This document shows, piece after piece, positions 9,634 through 19,071 of a stretch of DNA of 64,000 nt; position 1 is the stretch's first letter; every line of letters starts with the position of its first letter. The stretch spans positions 1 to 64,000 of the forward strand of contig NZ_LMVK01000045.1 in the NCBI RefSeq assembly GCF_001541315.1, in the 5' to 3' direction. Source of the stretch: Agrobacterium tumefaciens str. B6. Its GTDB lineage: Bacteria; Pseudomonadota; Alphaproteobacteria; Rhizobiales; Rhizobiaceae. The notes beneath the pieces were generated by a model, which made no database searches, was not told the DNA's origin, and was given only the letters and a program-made list of their open reading frames with translations. A program made the translations under genes and the position numbers.

Positions 9634-10325
9634 AACTCGGCGATATGGACCAGGCCACCGTCTACAACGAGGACCCCGGCGCACAGGCGAAGGCCTTCGA
9701 GGACCAAGGCTTCGAATGGCTGCATGTGGTTGATCTCAACGGTGCCTTTGCCGGCCAGACCGTCAATGGCGAGGCGGTCGACGCCATTCTGAAAGCGACG
9801 AAAAACCCGGTGCAGCTCGGCGGTGGTATCCGCACGCTCGATCATATCGAAGCGTGGCTGAGCCGTGGGCTTGCGCGCGTCATTCTCGGCACCGTGGCGG
9901 TGCGCGATCCGGTTCTCGTTCTGAAAGCCTGCAAACGTTTTCCCGGTCAGGTCGCCGTCGGCATCGACGCCAAGGGCGGTAAAGTTGCCGTGGAAGGCTG
10001 GGCGGAAGCCTCCGAACTCGGCGTCATCGAATTGGCCAAACGTTTCGAAGGTGCCGGCGTCGCGGCCATCATCTACACCGATATCGATCGTGACGGCATT
10101 CTGGCCGGCATCAACTGGGCCTCGACGCTGGAACTGGCGGACGCCGTCTCCATCCCGGTCATCGCCTCCGGCGGCCTTGCCTCCATCGAAGACATCAAAC
10201 GCATGTTGCAGCCGGATGCCGCAAAGCTCGAGGGTGCGATTTCGGGCCGCGCGCTTTATGATGGGCGCATCGATCCTGCCGAGGCGCTTGCCCTCATCAA
10301 GGCCGCTAAGGAGGTAAACGCATGA
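9583..10325 (+). CDS. hisA: HisA isomerase, frameshifted after codon 6
   Basis: HisA converts ProFAR to PRFAR. The start MILFPA is at 9583, but the next conserved residues (ID-LKDGQ) are in another frame: one base is missing between 9600 and 9601 (GCA-TCGAT where GCA-ATC-GAT is expected). From there the frame is open to 10325 and resembles the family well ([47 protein letters not shown]). Translation from the next ATG at 9645 would lack the first beta strand and catalytic Asp8. GR replaces the usual VR in [10 protein letters not shown]. Either a real null allele or a sequence error; the remaining 240 codons look intact, which favours error or a very recent loss. Confidence 0.8.
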
Positions 10326-11098
10326 CCCTCAAAGCCCGTGTTATTCCCTGCCTTGATGTCAAAGACGGCCGCGTCGTCAAGGGCGTGAACTTCGTCGACC
10401 TGATCGATGCCGGTGACCCCGTCGAAGCGGCGAAAGCCTATGACGCGGCGGGAGCGGATGAGCTCTGCTTTCTCGACATCACCGCCTCCTCGGACAATCG
10501 CGATACGATCTTCGATGTCGTCTCGCGCACCGCCGATCATTGCTTCATGCCGCTGACCGTCGGCGGCGGGGTCCGCGCCGTTGCTGACATCCGCAAGCTG
10601 CTCCTTTGCGGCGCCGACAAGGTTTCCATCAATTCTGCGGCGGTGAAGGATCCTGACTTCGTGGCGCAGGCGGCCGACAAGTTCGGCAACCAGTGCATCG
10701 TCGTTTCCATCGACGCCAAGCGCGTTTCGAAGGATGGGGAAGCCGGCCGCTGGGAAATCTTCACCCATGGCGGACGCCAGCCGACCGGGATCGACGCCGT
10801 GGAATTCGCCATCAAAATGGTCGAACGCGGCGCGGGTGAATTGCTCGTCACCTCGATGGACCGCGACGGCACCAAAAGCGGATATGATATCGGCCTGACG
10901 CGCAGCATTGCCGATCAGGTTCGCGTGCCCGTCATCGCCTCGGGCGGCGTCGGAACGCTTGATGATCTGGTGGCTGGCGTTCGCGATGGCCATGCAACTG
11001 CGGTACTTGCCGCCTCCATCTTCCATTTCGGCACCTATTCGATCGGTGAAGCCAAGAGCTACATGGCCGAGCATGGCATCGCCATGCGTCTCGACTGA
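10322..11098 (+). CDS. hisF: HisF cyclase subunit of imidazoleglycerol-phosphate synthase
   Basis: A 258-residue (beta/alpha)8 barrel that closes the imidazole ring using ammonia from HisH. Catalytic Asp11 ([14 protein letters not shown]) and the second Asp in [12 protein letters not shown] are present, with phosphate loops VGGGVR and ASGGVGT. It starts on an ATG overlapping the hisA stop by four bases, with a perfect AAGGAGGT ribosome site. Unlike its upstream neighbours it shows no abnormal residues. Confidence 0.96.
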   Translation: MTLKARVIPCLDVKDGRVVKGVNFVDLIDAGDPVEAAKAYDAAGADELCFLDITASSDNRDTIFDVVSRTADHCFMPLTVGGGVRAVADIRKLLLCGADKVSINSAAVKDPDFVAQAADKFGNQCIVVSIDAKRVSKDGEAGRWEIFTHGGRQPTGIDAVEFAIKMVERGAGELLVTSMDRDGTKSGYDIGLTRSIADQVRVPVIASGGVGTLDDLVAGVRDGHATAVLAASIFHFGTYSIGEAKSYMAEHGIAMRLD

Positions 11099-11113
11099 TT
11101 GCAGGAACTTCTC

Positions 11114-11437
11114 ATGAGCGCATTTTCCCTTTCCGATCTGGAACGCATCGTCGCGACCCGTGCCGCTGCCTCTCCTGACGAATCCTGGACGGCCAAGCTG
11201 GTTGCTGCCGGCCAGGAACGCGCGGCGAAAAAACTCGGCGAAGAGGCGGCGGGAGCCGGCCTCGCAGCCATTGCGAAAGAGCGCGACGGGCTGAAGAAAG
11301 AAGCCGCCGATCTGCTTTACCATCTGCTGGTGGTGCTGAAGATCGCCGACATTCCGTTGGACGAGGTTTTTGCCGAGCTGGAGCGCCGGACCGGTCAAAC
11401 CGGCCTTGCGGAAAAGGCGGCGAGGCCGACATCATGA
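11114..11437 (+). CDS. hisE: Phosphoribosyl-ATP pyrophosphatase, with an altered metal motif
   Basis: A 107-residue all-alpha MazG-fold enzyme, second step of histidine synthesis. The second half of the metal signature is intact (EAAD at residues 63-66, then [10 protein letters not shown]). The first half should read EExxE, but here it is GEEAAGAGL, so the third acidic residue (position 47) is Gly. The ATG at 11114 gives [13 protein letters not shown], as in relatives. Its stop overlaps the coaA start (ATGA). Activity is doubtful if the sequence is correct. Confidence 0.88.
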   Translation: MSAFSLSDLERIVATRAAASPDESWTAKLVAAGQERAAKKLGEEAAGAGLAAIAKERDGLKKEAADLLYHLLVVLKIADIPLDEVFAELERRTGQTGLAEKAARPTS

Positions 11438-12435
11438 ATGTCGAGGCAGGCAGCGGGGAGAGAGGCATGCCGAGCACACTCGATCATTTCCGGCCGGATG
11501 AGTATTCGCCCTCCCACTTCTACAGTTCGGAAGAATGGGCGAAGTTTCGCGCTGACACGCCACTGACGCTTTCCGCCGATGAGGTCAAACGCTTGCGCTC
11601 GCTGGACGACCCGATTGATCTGGACGAAGTGCGGCGCATTTACCTGTCGCTGTCGCGCCTTTTATCCTCGCATGTCGAGGCGTCACAGCTGCTTTTCGAG
11701 CAGCGCAACCGCTTTCTCAATATGGCTGACGTCAACAAGACGCCCTTTGTCATCGGCATTGCCGGCTCTGTGGCGGTTGGCAAATCGACGACGGCGCGTA
11801 TCCTGAAGGAGCTTCTGGCGCGCTGGCCCTCCAGCCCGAAGGTCGATCTCATCACGACAGACGGATTTCTTTATCCGAATGAGGTTCTGCGGCGCGAAAA
11901 CCTGATGGAGCGCAAGGGGTTTCCCGAAAGCTACGATATCGGCGCGCTCCTGCGTTTCCTGTCGGCGATCAAGGCGGGCCAGCCCAATGTGAAAGCACCG
12001 CGCTATTCGCACCTGACCTATGACGTTCTGCCGAATGAGTTCACTGTCATCGACCAGCCGGATATTCTGATCTTCGAAGGCATCAATGTGCTGCAATCGC
12101 GCGACCTGCCGGCGGGCGGGCGGATTGTGCCGATCGTTTCCGATTTTTTCGATTTCTCGATCTATATCGACGCGGACGAGGATCTCATTCACAACTGGTA
12201 TGTGAACCGGTTCATGAATCTGCGAAAAACCGCCTTCCGCGATCCCAATTCGTTCTTCAACCGTTATGCTTCCATCAGTGAAGAAGCGGCGCTGAGCATT
12301 GCCGAAGGCCTCTGGCAGAACATCAACCTGAAGAACCTGCGCCAGAACATCGTGCCGACCCGCCCGCGCGCCGACCTTATCCTACGCAAGGGCAAGAACC
12401 ACCTGATCGACACGGTGGCGCTTCGCAAATTGTGA
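11434..12435 (+). CDS. coaA: Pantothenate kinase, type I
   Basis: A 333-residue enzyme for the first step of CoA synthesis. It has a P-loop [14 protein letters not shown] (about residues 109-122), [22 protein letters not shown] and IFEGINVLQ, all type I CoaA signatures. The ATG at 11434 overlaps the hisE stop; a second start at 11467 (MPSTLDHF), preceded by GGGGAGAGAGG, gives 322 residues and is equally plausible. Last gene of the his-coaA cluster, converging on the Kbp-like gene. Confidence 0.94.
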   Translation: MNVEAGSGERGMPSTLDHFRPDEYSPSHFYSSEEWAKFRADTPLTLSADEVKRLRSLDDPIDLDEVRRIYLSLSRLLSSHVEASQLLFEQRNRFLNMADVNKTPFVIGIAGSVAVGKSTTARILKELLARWPSSPKVDLITTDGFLYPNEVLRRENLMERKGFPESYDIGALLRFLSAIKAGQPNVKAPRYSHLTYDVLPNEFTVIDQPDILIFEGINVLQSRDLPAGGRIVPIVSDFFDFSIYIDADEDLIHNWYVNRFMNLRKTAFRDPNSFFNRYASISEEAALSIAEGLWQNINLKNLRQNIVPTRPRADLILRKGKNHLIDTVALRKL

Positions 12436-12437
12436 AA

Positions 12438-12458
12438 GATGCCGCACAAGACGGCATC
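12438..12458. terminator. Weak hairpin after coaA
   Basis: GATGCCG and CGGCATC pair around a 7-base loop between the convergent coaA and LysM genes. There is no clear T-run, so intrinsic termination is uncertain. Confidence 0.35.
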
Positions 12459-12484
12459 TCCATTGCAGCAGTTAAGAGCCGCTA

Positions 12485-12934
12485 TTACGCAAGGTCAGGA
12501 ATTCGTAGGACCTGGCCGGGATAAATCTTGTCGGGATGGGTCAGCATCGGCTTGTTCGCTTCGAAGATGATGTTGTTCTTCGCGCCATTGGCCTTGCCAT
12601 ATTGCGCTTCAGCGATCTTCCAGAGATTGTCGCCCTTCTTAACCGTATAGAACACCGGCTCCTTCGCGGGCGCTTCGGCCACTTTCAACTCACCCGCCTC
12701 GACCTTGGAAATGCCGAGCGTATTGCCGACCGCGATAACCGCCTTTTCGAAGACCGACTGATCGGCCACTTCGCCCTTCAGAACGACCTTGTCGTCTACC
12801 ACCTCGACCTGAACCTTGTCCGTGCCGAGATCGTGGGAAGCGAGTTCCTTCTTGACCGCTTCGACATCGGGCGCATCATCGCCGCCGATACCGAGCTTCT
12901 TTCCCGCTTCCTTGATGAAATTGAACAGACCCAT
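12485..12934 (-). CDS. Kbp/YgaU-like BON-LysM protein
   Basis: A 149-residue protein, the same length as E. coli Kbp (YgaU), a cytoplasmic potassium-binding protein. It has no signal peptide (MGLFNFIKEAGKKLG). A BON domain covers about residues 23-85 (VEVVDDKVVLKGEV) and a LysM domain about 95-148 (YTVKKGDNLWKIAEAQYG, IYPGQVLRIP). A strong AAGGAGG ribosome site precedes the ATG. Potassium sensing is inferred from the shared architecture. Confidence 0.88.
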   Translation of the reverse strand: MGLFNFIKEAGKKLGIGGDDAPDVEAVKKELASHDLGTDKVQVEVVDDKVVLKGEVADQSVFEKAVIAVGNTLGISKVEAGELKVAEAPAKEPVFYTVKKGDNLWKIAEAQYGKANGAKNNIIFEANKPMLTHPDKIYPGQVLRIPDLA

Positions 12935-13009
12935 AGCACCCTCCTTGGTTGTAGGGAGGCTTACCAGACGATATTTGAAGCTCTATGACAAGCGCGAAAC
13001 ATTTGGCCC

Positions 13010-13444
13010 CTATTCGCCCGAGGGCTTGCCGCGCATTTTCTTGATATCGGAGCGGCCGGACTTCGCCTTCAGGCGGCGCTCGACCGAGCCCTTGGTCGGC
13101 TTGGTGGCCTTACGCACCGGCGGCGGCGGGGCGGCGGCTTCGAGGATCAGCTCCTTCAGCCGTTCGCGCGCATCTTCGCGATTGCGCTCCTGGCTGCGAA
13201 ACCGGCTCGCCTCGATCATCAGCACGCCTTCTTTCGACACACGCCTGCCACCGAGGCGCAGGGCATTGGTCTTCACCCGGTCCGAAAGAGACGGTGAATT
13301 GGCAATGTCGAAAAACAGCTGAACCGCCGTCGAGACCTTGTTGACGTTCTGGCCGCCCGGCCCGCCGGCCAGCACGAATTGCTCCGTCAGCTCCCAGCCG
13401 GCGATGGTGATACGGTTGCTGATGTAAAGCGGGTCGCTGGCCAT
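13010..13444 (-). CDS. arfB: ArfB (YaeJ) alternative ribosome-rescue peptidyl-tRNA hydrolase
   Basis: A 144-residue protein with a release-factor-type catalytic loop GGPGGQNVNKVSTAV holding the GGQ motif, and a basic C-terminal tail (KATKPTKG, RRLKAKSGRS, KKMRG) that in ArfB enters the empty mRNA channel of stalled ribosomes. The ATG at 13444 (MASDPLYISNRITI) has GGAGAAAG upstream; an in-frame start 12 codons earlier is less likely. It rescues ribosomes on non-stop mRNA without tmRNA. Confidence 0.93.
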   Translation of the reverse strand: MASDPLYISNRITIAGWELTEQFVLAGGPGGQNVNKVSTAVQLFFDIANSPSLSDRVKTNALRLGGRRVSKEGVLMIEASRFRSQERNREDARERLKELILEAAAPPPPVRKATKPTKGSVERRLKAKSGRSDIKKMRGKPSGE

Positions 13445-13506
13445 GATCTTTCTCCGCGCCGGTGATGCCACAGATCGCAAAAAATGAAAACAGCGGAGAA
13501 AACGAA

Positions 13507-13531
13507 AGAACCCGGCACAAGGCCGGGTCCC
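13507..13531 (-). terminator. Rho-independent terminator of pckA
   Basis: On the minus strand ACCCGGC and GCCGGGT pair around a short loop, followed by TCTTTCGTTTTC. It lies about 25 bp beyond the pckA stop. Confidence 0.75.
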
Positions 13532-13556
13532 CTCCTCCTCACGAATGAGGCTCTAT

Positions 13557-15167
13557 TTATTCAGCCGCAAGCAGCAGGCCCGGTGCAGCATCGCGAACCT
13601 TGCTATCGACGTGATCTTCGAACTTGGTGAAGTTCGTGACGAACATCGACACCAGTTTCTTCGCCTGCGCGTCATAGGCTGCGCCATCGGCCCAGGTCGA
13701 ACGCGGATCGAGGATCGCACTGTCGACGCCATCAAGCGACAGCGGCACCGCGAAACCGAAATTCGCGTCGGTGCGGAATTCCGCATTCTTCAGGTCGCCG
13801 GTCAGCGCTGCCGTCAGAAGCGCGCGGGTCGCCTTGATGGGCATGCGCTTGCCGATGCCGTAGGCACCGCCGGTCCAGCCGGTATTGACCAGCCAGCAAT
13901 CCACGCCATGCTTGCCGATCAACTCGCGCAGCAGGTTGCCATATTCCGCCGGGTGGCGTGGCATGAAGGGTGCGCCGAAGCAGGTTGAGAACGTCGCTTC
14001 CGGCTCCGTCACGCCCTTTTCCGTGCCTGCAACCTTTGCGGTGTAACCAGAGAGGAAGTGGTACATGGCCTGTTCCGGCGTCAGACGGGCGATCGGCGGC
14101 AACACGCCGAAGGCATCCGCCGTCAGCATGATGATCGTCTTCGGATGGCCGGCAATGCCCGTTTCCGATGCATTCGGAATGAAGTGCAGCGGATAGGCGC
14201 TGCGGGTGTTTTCCGTCAGCGAGTTGTCGTTGAAGTCGGGAACGCGGTTTTGGTCCAGCACCACGTTTTCGAGAACCGTGCCGAAACGGCGGGTCGCGGC
14301 GTAGATTTCCGGTTCGGCTTCGGCCGAAAGCTTGATCGCCTTGGCGTAGCAGCCGCCTTCGAAGTTGAAGATGCCGTGCTCGCCCCAGCCATGCTCGTCA
14401 TCGCCGATCAGCGTGCGCGACGGATCGGCCGACAGCGTGGTCTTGCCGGTGCCGGACAGGCCGAAGAACACGGCGGAATCACCTTCTGGACCAACATTGG
14501 CCGAGCAATGCATCGGCATGACGCCCTTGGCCGGCAGGAGATAATTGAGGACCGTGAAGACCGACTTCTTGTTTTCACCGGCATAGGAGGTGCCGCCGAT
14601 GAGGACAAGACCATTGGTGAGATCGCAGGCGATGACGGTTTCCGAACGAACGCCGTGACGGTCCGGATCGGCCTTGAAGCTCGGCAGGTTGATGATGGTG
14701 AGCTTCTGTTTGAAACCCGCCAGTTTTTCCTGCTTCGGTCGGATAAGAAGGTTGCGAATGAACAGCGAATGCCAGGCAAGCTCGGTGACGACGCGTGTCG
14801 GCAGTGCATTTTCTTCATCGGCGCCGCCGATCAGATCCTGCACGTAAAGCGTCTTTCCGGCGGCATGGGCCAGCATGTCCTGACGCAGCAACTCGAAATT
14901 TTCCGGCGACAGCGGCTTGTTGTTGTCCCACCAGATGGTGTTCTCGGTGGAGGCATCGCGGACGACGAATTTGTCCTTCGGCGAACGACCCGTATGCTGG
15001 CCGGTGACGGCGCGAAGCGCACCATCGATGGTCAGTTCGGCCTCGCCGTTGCGGATCGCTTCTTCGTATAATTCGCTCTCATTGAGGTTATAAAAGACGC
15101 GGGAGGCGTCACCCAGTCCGAGTTCCGCAACTCCATTGGCAGGATTATGAACCCCAAGCTCGTTCAT
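13557..15167 (-). CDS. pckA: Phosphoenolpyruvate carboxykinase (ATP)
   Basis: A 536-residue gluconeogenic enzyme, oxaloacetate plus ATP to PEP. It has the kinase-1a P-loop [13 protein letters not shown], kinase-2 LIGDDEHGW, the substrate motif [13 protein letters not shown] and [10 protein letters not shown] chose the ATG at 15167 ([12 protein letters not shown]), preceded by AAGGAA, which gives the rhizobial length; 25 further in-frame codons upstream are not family-like. It is divergent from chvI. In A. tumefaciens, pckA is known as an acid-induced, ChvG/ChvI-dependent virulence-related gene, so this neighbourhood is meaningful. Confidence 0.97.
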   Translation of the reverse strand: MNELGVHNPANGVAELGLGDASRVFYNLNESELYEEAIRNGEAELTIDGALRAVTGQHTGRSPKDKFVVRDASTENTIWWDNNKPLSPENFELLRQDMLAHAAGKTLYVQDLIGGADEENALPTRVVTELAWHSLFIRNLLIRPKQEKLAGFKQKLTIINLPSFKADPDRHGVRSETVIACDLTNGLVLIGGTSYAGENKKSVFTVLNYLLPAKGVMPMHCSANVGPEGDSAVFFGLSGTGKTTLSADPSRTLIGDDEHGWGEHGIFNFEGGCYAKAIKLSAEAEPEIYAATRRFGTVLENVVLDQNRVPDFNDNSLTENTRSAYPLHFIPNASETGIAGHPKTIIMLTADAFGVLPPIARLTPEQAMYHFLSGYTAKVAGTEKGVTEPEATFSTCFGAPFMPRHPAEYGNLLRELIGKHGVDCWLVNTGWTGGAYGIGKRMPIKATRALLTAALTGDLKNAEFRTDANFGFAVPLSLDGVDSAILDPRSTWADGAAYDAQAKKLVSMFVTNFTKFEDHVDSKVRDAAPGLLLAAE

Positions 15168-15506
15168 GACGCGTTCCTTGTTAATGACGATAAGGCCGTT
15201 GAAATTTCCACGGAAAATACGTGGCGGCTTTTGGAAACGCAAGAGCCAGACTTTAAAAAACTTAGTGATTTCAATATATTAATCGATTTAAAAGATTTTA
15301 TTTCTTTTTAAATCGGTTGAAGACGCATTAAAATCCAACTGCGGCCTTTCCACAAAATCCCCTCGCTCCAGCCCGGCGATTTGGCTGCGAGTTTTCCTTT
15401 GCCACAATTTGTTCCACCTTTATACTCAAGAGAGTGGCTCGCGGCGCGCAACCTTGGCTGGGTGAATGTCGGGAGTTACGAGAAAATGACGATGGAGACC
15501 AACTAC
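15168..15506. promoter_or_regulatory. Divergent pckA/chvI control region with an AT-rich inverted repeat
   Basis: 339 bp without a supported gene. Positions 15245-15325 are strikingly AT-rich for this chromosome and contain an imperfect palindrome at 15284-15315 (CGATTTAAAAGA and TCTTTTTAAATCG arms). The chvI side (15330-15500) has normal composition and may hold a leader or an N-terminal extension of chvI. No recognised riboswitch was seen. ChvI binding here is an inference from the neighbouring genes. Confidence 0.5.
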
Positions 15507-16232
15507 ATGCAGACGATCGCGCTTGTCGACGACGACCGGAATATTCTGACTTCGGTATCGATCGCGCTCGAAGCCGAAGGCTACCGGGTCGAAACGTATA
15601 CGGACGGCGCTTCCGCGCTTGACGGGTTGATCGCCCGTCCGCCGCAGCTCGCCATTTTCGATATAAAGATGCCACGCATGGACGGCATGGAGCTTTTGCG
15701 GCGTCTTCGCCAGAAGTCGGATCTGCCGGTTATCTTCCTCACCTCCAAGGATGAAGAGATCGACGAATTGTTCGGCCTGAAGATGGGCGCCGACGACTTC
15801 ATCACCAAGCCCTTCTCGCAACGCCTTCTGGTGGAACGCGTGAAAGCCATCCTGCGCCGCGCCAGCAGCCGCGAGGCTTCCGCCGCAACCGGCAGCGTGC
15901 TGAAGCCGACCGCCGATCAGCAGGCGCGCACGCTCGAGCGCGGGCAGCTCGCCATGGACCAGGAACGCCACACCTGCACCTGGAAGGGTGAGCCGGTGAC
16001 GCTGACGGTCACCGAATTCCTCATCCTGCATTCGCTGGCGCAGCGGCCCGGCGTGGTGAAAAGCCGCGACGCGCTGATGGATGCGGCCTATGACGAACAG
16101 GTCTATGTGGATGACCGCACCATCGACAGCCACATCAAGCGTCTTCGCAAGAAGTTCAAACTCGTCGATGGCGACTTCGATATGATTGAAACGCTTTATG
16201 GCGTAGGATATCGCTTCCGCGAAGCGGCCTGA
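15507..16232 (+). CDS. chvI: ChvI response regulator (OmpR/PhoB family)
   Basis: A 241-residue regulator. The receiver domain has phospho-acceptor Asp52 ([13 protein letters not shown]), Thr in FLTSKD and Lys in FITKPFS. The C-terminal winged helix is about residues 135-240 ([45 protein letters not shown]). With ChvG it controls acid response, exopolysaccharide and virulence or symbiosis genes in Rhizobiaceae. The ATG at 15507 has GGAG at good spacing; an in-frame ATG at 15486 would add seven residues. chvG follows 56 bp later. Confidence 0.96.
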   Translation: MQTIALVDDDRNILTSVSIALEAEGYRVETYTDGASALDGLIARPPQLAIFDIKMPRMDGMELLRRLRQKSDLPVIFLTSKDEEIDELFGLKMGADDFITKPFSQRLLVERVKAILRRASSREASAATGSVLKPTADQQARTLERGQLAMDQERHTCTWKGEPVTLTVTEFLILHSLAQRPGVVKSRDALMDAAYDEQVYVDDRTIDSHIKRLRKKFKLVDGDFDMIETLYGVGYRFREAA

Positions 16233-16288
16233 ACCGGCGCGCAAATCGGAAGAGACCACCCGAAGAGTGGTGGTGAGGACTTGAATAC

Positions 16289-18079
16289 GTGTTGAAGAAA
16301 ACGCCGGAAACCGTCTCGGACAGCGACGATGCCGAAGAACGCGGCAGCGAACGCCGCCATCGTATCCATCCACTGACGATCATCCGGCGCATTTTCGGCA
16401 ATGCGGTGTTTTCCAGCCTCACGCGCCGCATTCTTTTCTTCAACGTCGCGGCGACGGTGGTTCTGGTCGGCGGCATTCTCTATCTCAACCAGTTCCGCGA
16501 AGGGCTGATCGACGCACGGGTGGAAAGCCTGTTGACGCAGGGCGAAATCATTGCCGGTGCGGTCTCGGCTTCCGCCTCCGTCGATACCAATTCGATCACC
16601 ATCAATCCGGAAAAGCTGCTCGAATTGCAGGCGGGGCAGAGCATTACCCCCGCCCCCAATGACGAGGATTTGAGTTTCCCGATCAATCCGGAGCGGGTGG
16701 CGCCGGTGCTGCGGCGGCTGATCTCGCCGACGCGTACCCGCGCACGGCTGTTCGATGCCGACGCCAACCTGCTGCTCGATTCCCGCCATCTTTATTCGCG
16801 CGGTCAGGTTCTGCGTTTCGATCTGCCGCCGGTGACGCCGGAGACGCAGACCTGGGGCGACTGGTTCACCAGCATGTTCAACCGCATGCTGCAGCCCAGC
16901 AGCCTGCCGCAATATAAGGAAGCGCCGGGTGGCGACGGCTCGATCTATCCGGAAGTGATGAATGCGCTGACGGGTGTTCGCGGCGCTGTCGTGCGCGTCA
17001 CCGAAAAGGGCGAACTGATCGTTTCTGTGGCTGTGCCGGTACAGCGCTTCCGGGCCGTGCTCGGCGTTCTGCTTCTGTCGACGCAGGCGGGCGATATCGA
17101 CAAGATCGTGCATGCGGAGCGCCTTGCGATCATGCGCGTCTTCGGCATCGCCACGCTGGTCAATATCGTGCTGTCACTGCTCCTGTCCTCCACCATCGCC
17201 ACGCCGCTGCGGCGCCTTTCCGCCGCCGCGATCCGAGTGCGCCGCGGGGCAAGGACGCGTGAGGAAATACCGGATTTCTCGGCGCGCCAGGATGAGATCG
17301 GCAACCTTTCGATTGCGCTGCGTGAAATGACGACGGCGCTCTACGACCGTATCGATGCCATCGAAAGTTTCGCCGCCGATGTCAGCCATGAACTCAAAAA
17401 CCCGCTGACCTCGCTGCGCAGCGCCGTGGAAACTCTGCCGCGCGCCAAGACCGAAGAGTCCAAGCAGCGCCTGACCGAGATCATCTTCCACGATGTCCGC
17501 CGTCTAGACCGCCTGATCAGCGACATTTCGGATGCGTCGCGGCTCGATGCCGAGTTGGCGCGCGCCGACGCCTCGCCGCTCGATCTCGATGTTCTGATGA
17601 AAGGGCTGGTGGACATATCCCGTCAGATAAGCACCAAAAAGAAAAGCGTGACGATCGACTATTCTGTCGACCGGAAAGCGGGCGCAAAGACCTCGTTCGT
17701 GGTGAACGGCCACGATCTCCGCATTGGCCAGATCGTCACCAACCTCATCGAGAATGCACGCTCTTTCGTTGCCGAGGACAGTGGCCGCATCACCGTGCGC
17801 CTTTCCCGTCACAAGGATCGCTGCATCGTGCAAGTGGAGGACAACGGCCCCGGCATTCAGGCGGAAGATATCGACCGGATCTTCGAGCGCTTTTACACCG
17901 ACCGGCCGGCGAGCGAAGGGTTCGGCCAGAATTCGGGCCTTGGCCTTTCCATCAGCCGGCAGATCGCCGAAGCCCATGGCGGCAGTCTCCGGGCGGAAAA
18001 TGTCGTTGACAAATATGGCGTGATTTCCGGCGCGCGCTTCACCCTGTCGCTGCCGGCGGCCGAAACCCATGAACGCTGA
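16289..18079 (+). CDS. chvG: ChvG sensor histidine kinase
   Basis: A 596-residue membrane kinase starting at a GTG (16289). A basic cytoplasmic N-terminus leads to TM1 (ILFFNVAATVVLVGGILYL, about residues 52-70), a periplasmic sensor of about 220 residues, TM2 near residues 280-305 (VFGIATLVNIVLSLLLSS), HAMP, HisKA with His367 in VSHELKNPLTSLR, and HATPase_c (NLIENARSF, DNGPGI, GLGLSISRQI). ChvG/ExoS kinases sense acid and envelope state, in Agrobacterium and Sinorhizobium via the periplasmic repressor ExoR. Its end overlaps hprK by 11 bp, which couples the two-component system to the PTS genes. Confidence 0.96.
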   Translation: MLKKTPETVSDSDDAEERGSERRHRIHPLTIIRRIFGNAVFSSLTRRILFFNVAATVVLVGGILYLNQFREGLIDARVESLLTQGEIIAGAVSASASVDTNSITINPEKLLELQAGQSITPAPNDEDLSFPINPERVAPVLRRLISPTRTRARLFDADANLLLDSRHLYSRGQVLRFDLPPVTPETQTWGDWFTSMFNRMLQPSSLPQYKEAPGGDGSIYPEVMNALTGVRGAVVRVTEKGELIVSVAVPVQRFRAVLGVLLLSTQAGDIDKIVHAERLAIMRVFGIATLVNIVLSLLLSSTIATPLRRLSAAAIRVRRGARTREEIPDFSARQDEIGNLSIALREMTTALYDRIDAIESFAADVSHELKNPLTSLRSAVETLPRAKTEESKQRLTEIIFHDVRRLDRLISDISDASRLDAELARADASPLDLDVLMKGLVDISRQISTKKKSVTIDYSVDRKAGAKTSFVVNGHDLRIGQIVTNLIENARSFVAEDSGRITVRLSRHKDRCIVQVEDNGPGIQAEDIDRIFERFYTDRPASEGFGQNSGLGLSISRQIAEAHGGSLRAENVVDKYGVISGARFTLSLPAAETHER

Positions 18080-18533
18080 ACGCTTCAACCTTCACGCCAC
18101 TGCCATCGTCGTTCAAAACACCGGCATCCTCTTTGCCGGACCATCGGGCAGCGGCAAAAGCGAGCTTGCCTTCAGCTTCCTAACGGAGGCTGAACGCTGC
18201 GGATTGCCGGCCGCACTGATCGCAGACGATCAGATTTTCGTGTATCGCGACGGCGAAACCATCATCGCCGAGCGGCCGGAAACAATCGCCGGCCTGCTGG
18301 AATTGCGCGGCAGCGGCATTGTTTCGTTGAAAACCATTGCGCGCGCGCCACTACTTTTCGCCGTCACGACAGTTCTTTCACCTGAAAATCCAAGACTTCC
18401 AGAAGATGACGAGGTGTTGTTGCTACCCTGCGGCGGGCATCTTCCGCTCTTACGCATTCCGCTTTCCAGTCTTACGCCCTATGGAAAATTTGCTGCACTT
18501 GCTCAGAATCTTTTTAAAACGAATGTGAAGTGA
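18069..18533 (+). CDS. hprK: Short alphaproteobacterial HPr kinase/phosphorylase
   Basis: 154 residues, about half the size of Firmicute HprK and corresponding only to its catalytic domain. It has a P-loop FAGPSGSGKSELAF, IADDQ as the D-D catalytic segment and ELRGSGIV as the HprK signature. It phosphorylates a Ser on HPr. The gene overlaps chvG and is followed by EIIA(Man)-type and HPr genes, the regulatory PTS set typical of Rhizobiales, where the system controls metabolism rather than importing sugar. Confidence 0.92.
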   Translation: MNAERFNLHATAIVVQNTGILFAGPSGSGKSELAFSFLTEAERCGLPAALIADDQIFVYRDGETIIAERPETIAGLLELRGSGIVSLKTIARAPLLFAVTTVLSPENPRLPEDDEVLLLPCGGHLPLLRIPLSSLTPYGKFAALAQNLFKTNVK

Positions 18534-18658
18534 CCGTGATTCAGGCGATTTTAGGCTTGCGATTCGCATTTTCCTCATCAAGATGAAATCCCACCGATGG
18601 ACAGGATTGCCGCGTTGCGATAGTCGGCAATGAGAGTGCGTGTGCAAGGGAGCATTTC

Positions 18659-19060
18659 ATGATCGGACTAGTGCTTGTCACCCATGGCAAGCTGGCTGAG
18701 GAGTTTCGCCATGCGTTGGAGCATGTCGTCGGTCCCCAGAAATTGATCGAGACGGTCTGTATCGGTCCCGAAGACGACATGGATCAGCGCCGGCAGGACA
18801 TCATCGACGCCGTTGCGCGTGCCAATGATGGCAATGGCGTCATCATCCTGACGGACATGTTCGGCGGCACGCCCTCCAATCTCGCGATTTCCGTCATGAA
18901 CAACGGCAATGTCGAAGTCATCGCCGGGGTTAATCTTCCCATGCTGATCAAGCTTGCCGGCGTTCGCAGCGAAGATAACATGGACAAGGCCCTTCAGGAT
19001 GCATCCGATGCCGGCCGCAAATATATCAACGTCGCCAGCCGCGTTTTGAGCGGTAAATAA
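18659..19060 (+). CDS. PTS EIIA component, mannose family, regulatory
   Basis: 133 residues with a ManX-type EIIA fold. The phospho-acceptor His10 lies in MIGLVLVTHGKLAEE; ILTDMFGGTPSNLA and GVNLPMLIKLA are family signatures. No IIB, IIC or IID transport domains are nearby, so it is probably the terminal phospho-acceptor of a regulatory relay (EI-Ntr to HPr to EIIA). AAGGGAG precedes the ATG. It lies 125 bp after hprK and 11 bp before the HPr gene. Confidence 0.93.
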   Translation: MIGLVLVTHGKLAEEFRHALEHVVGPQKLIETVCIGPEDDMDQRRQDIIDAVARANDGNGVIILTDMFGGTPSNLAISVMNNGNVEVIAGVNLPMLIKLAGVRSEDNMDKALQDASDAGRKYINVASRVLSGK

Positions 19061-19071
19061 GAAGTCAGCCC

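Noticed and set aside
9645-10325. Treating the ATG at 9645 as the true hisA start
   Set aside because: This would remove the first beta strand with catalytic Asp8, while those residues are encoded just upstream in a frame shifted by one base.
14058-15071. Open frame of 337 codons opposite pckA
   Set aside because: Antisense shadow of a strongly conserved enzyme; no ribosome site and no domain.
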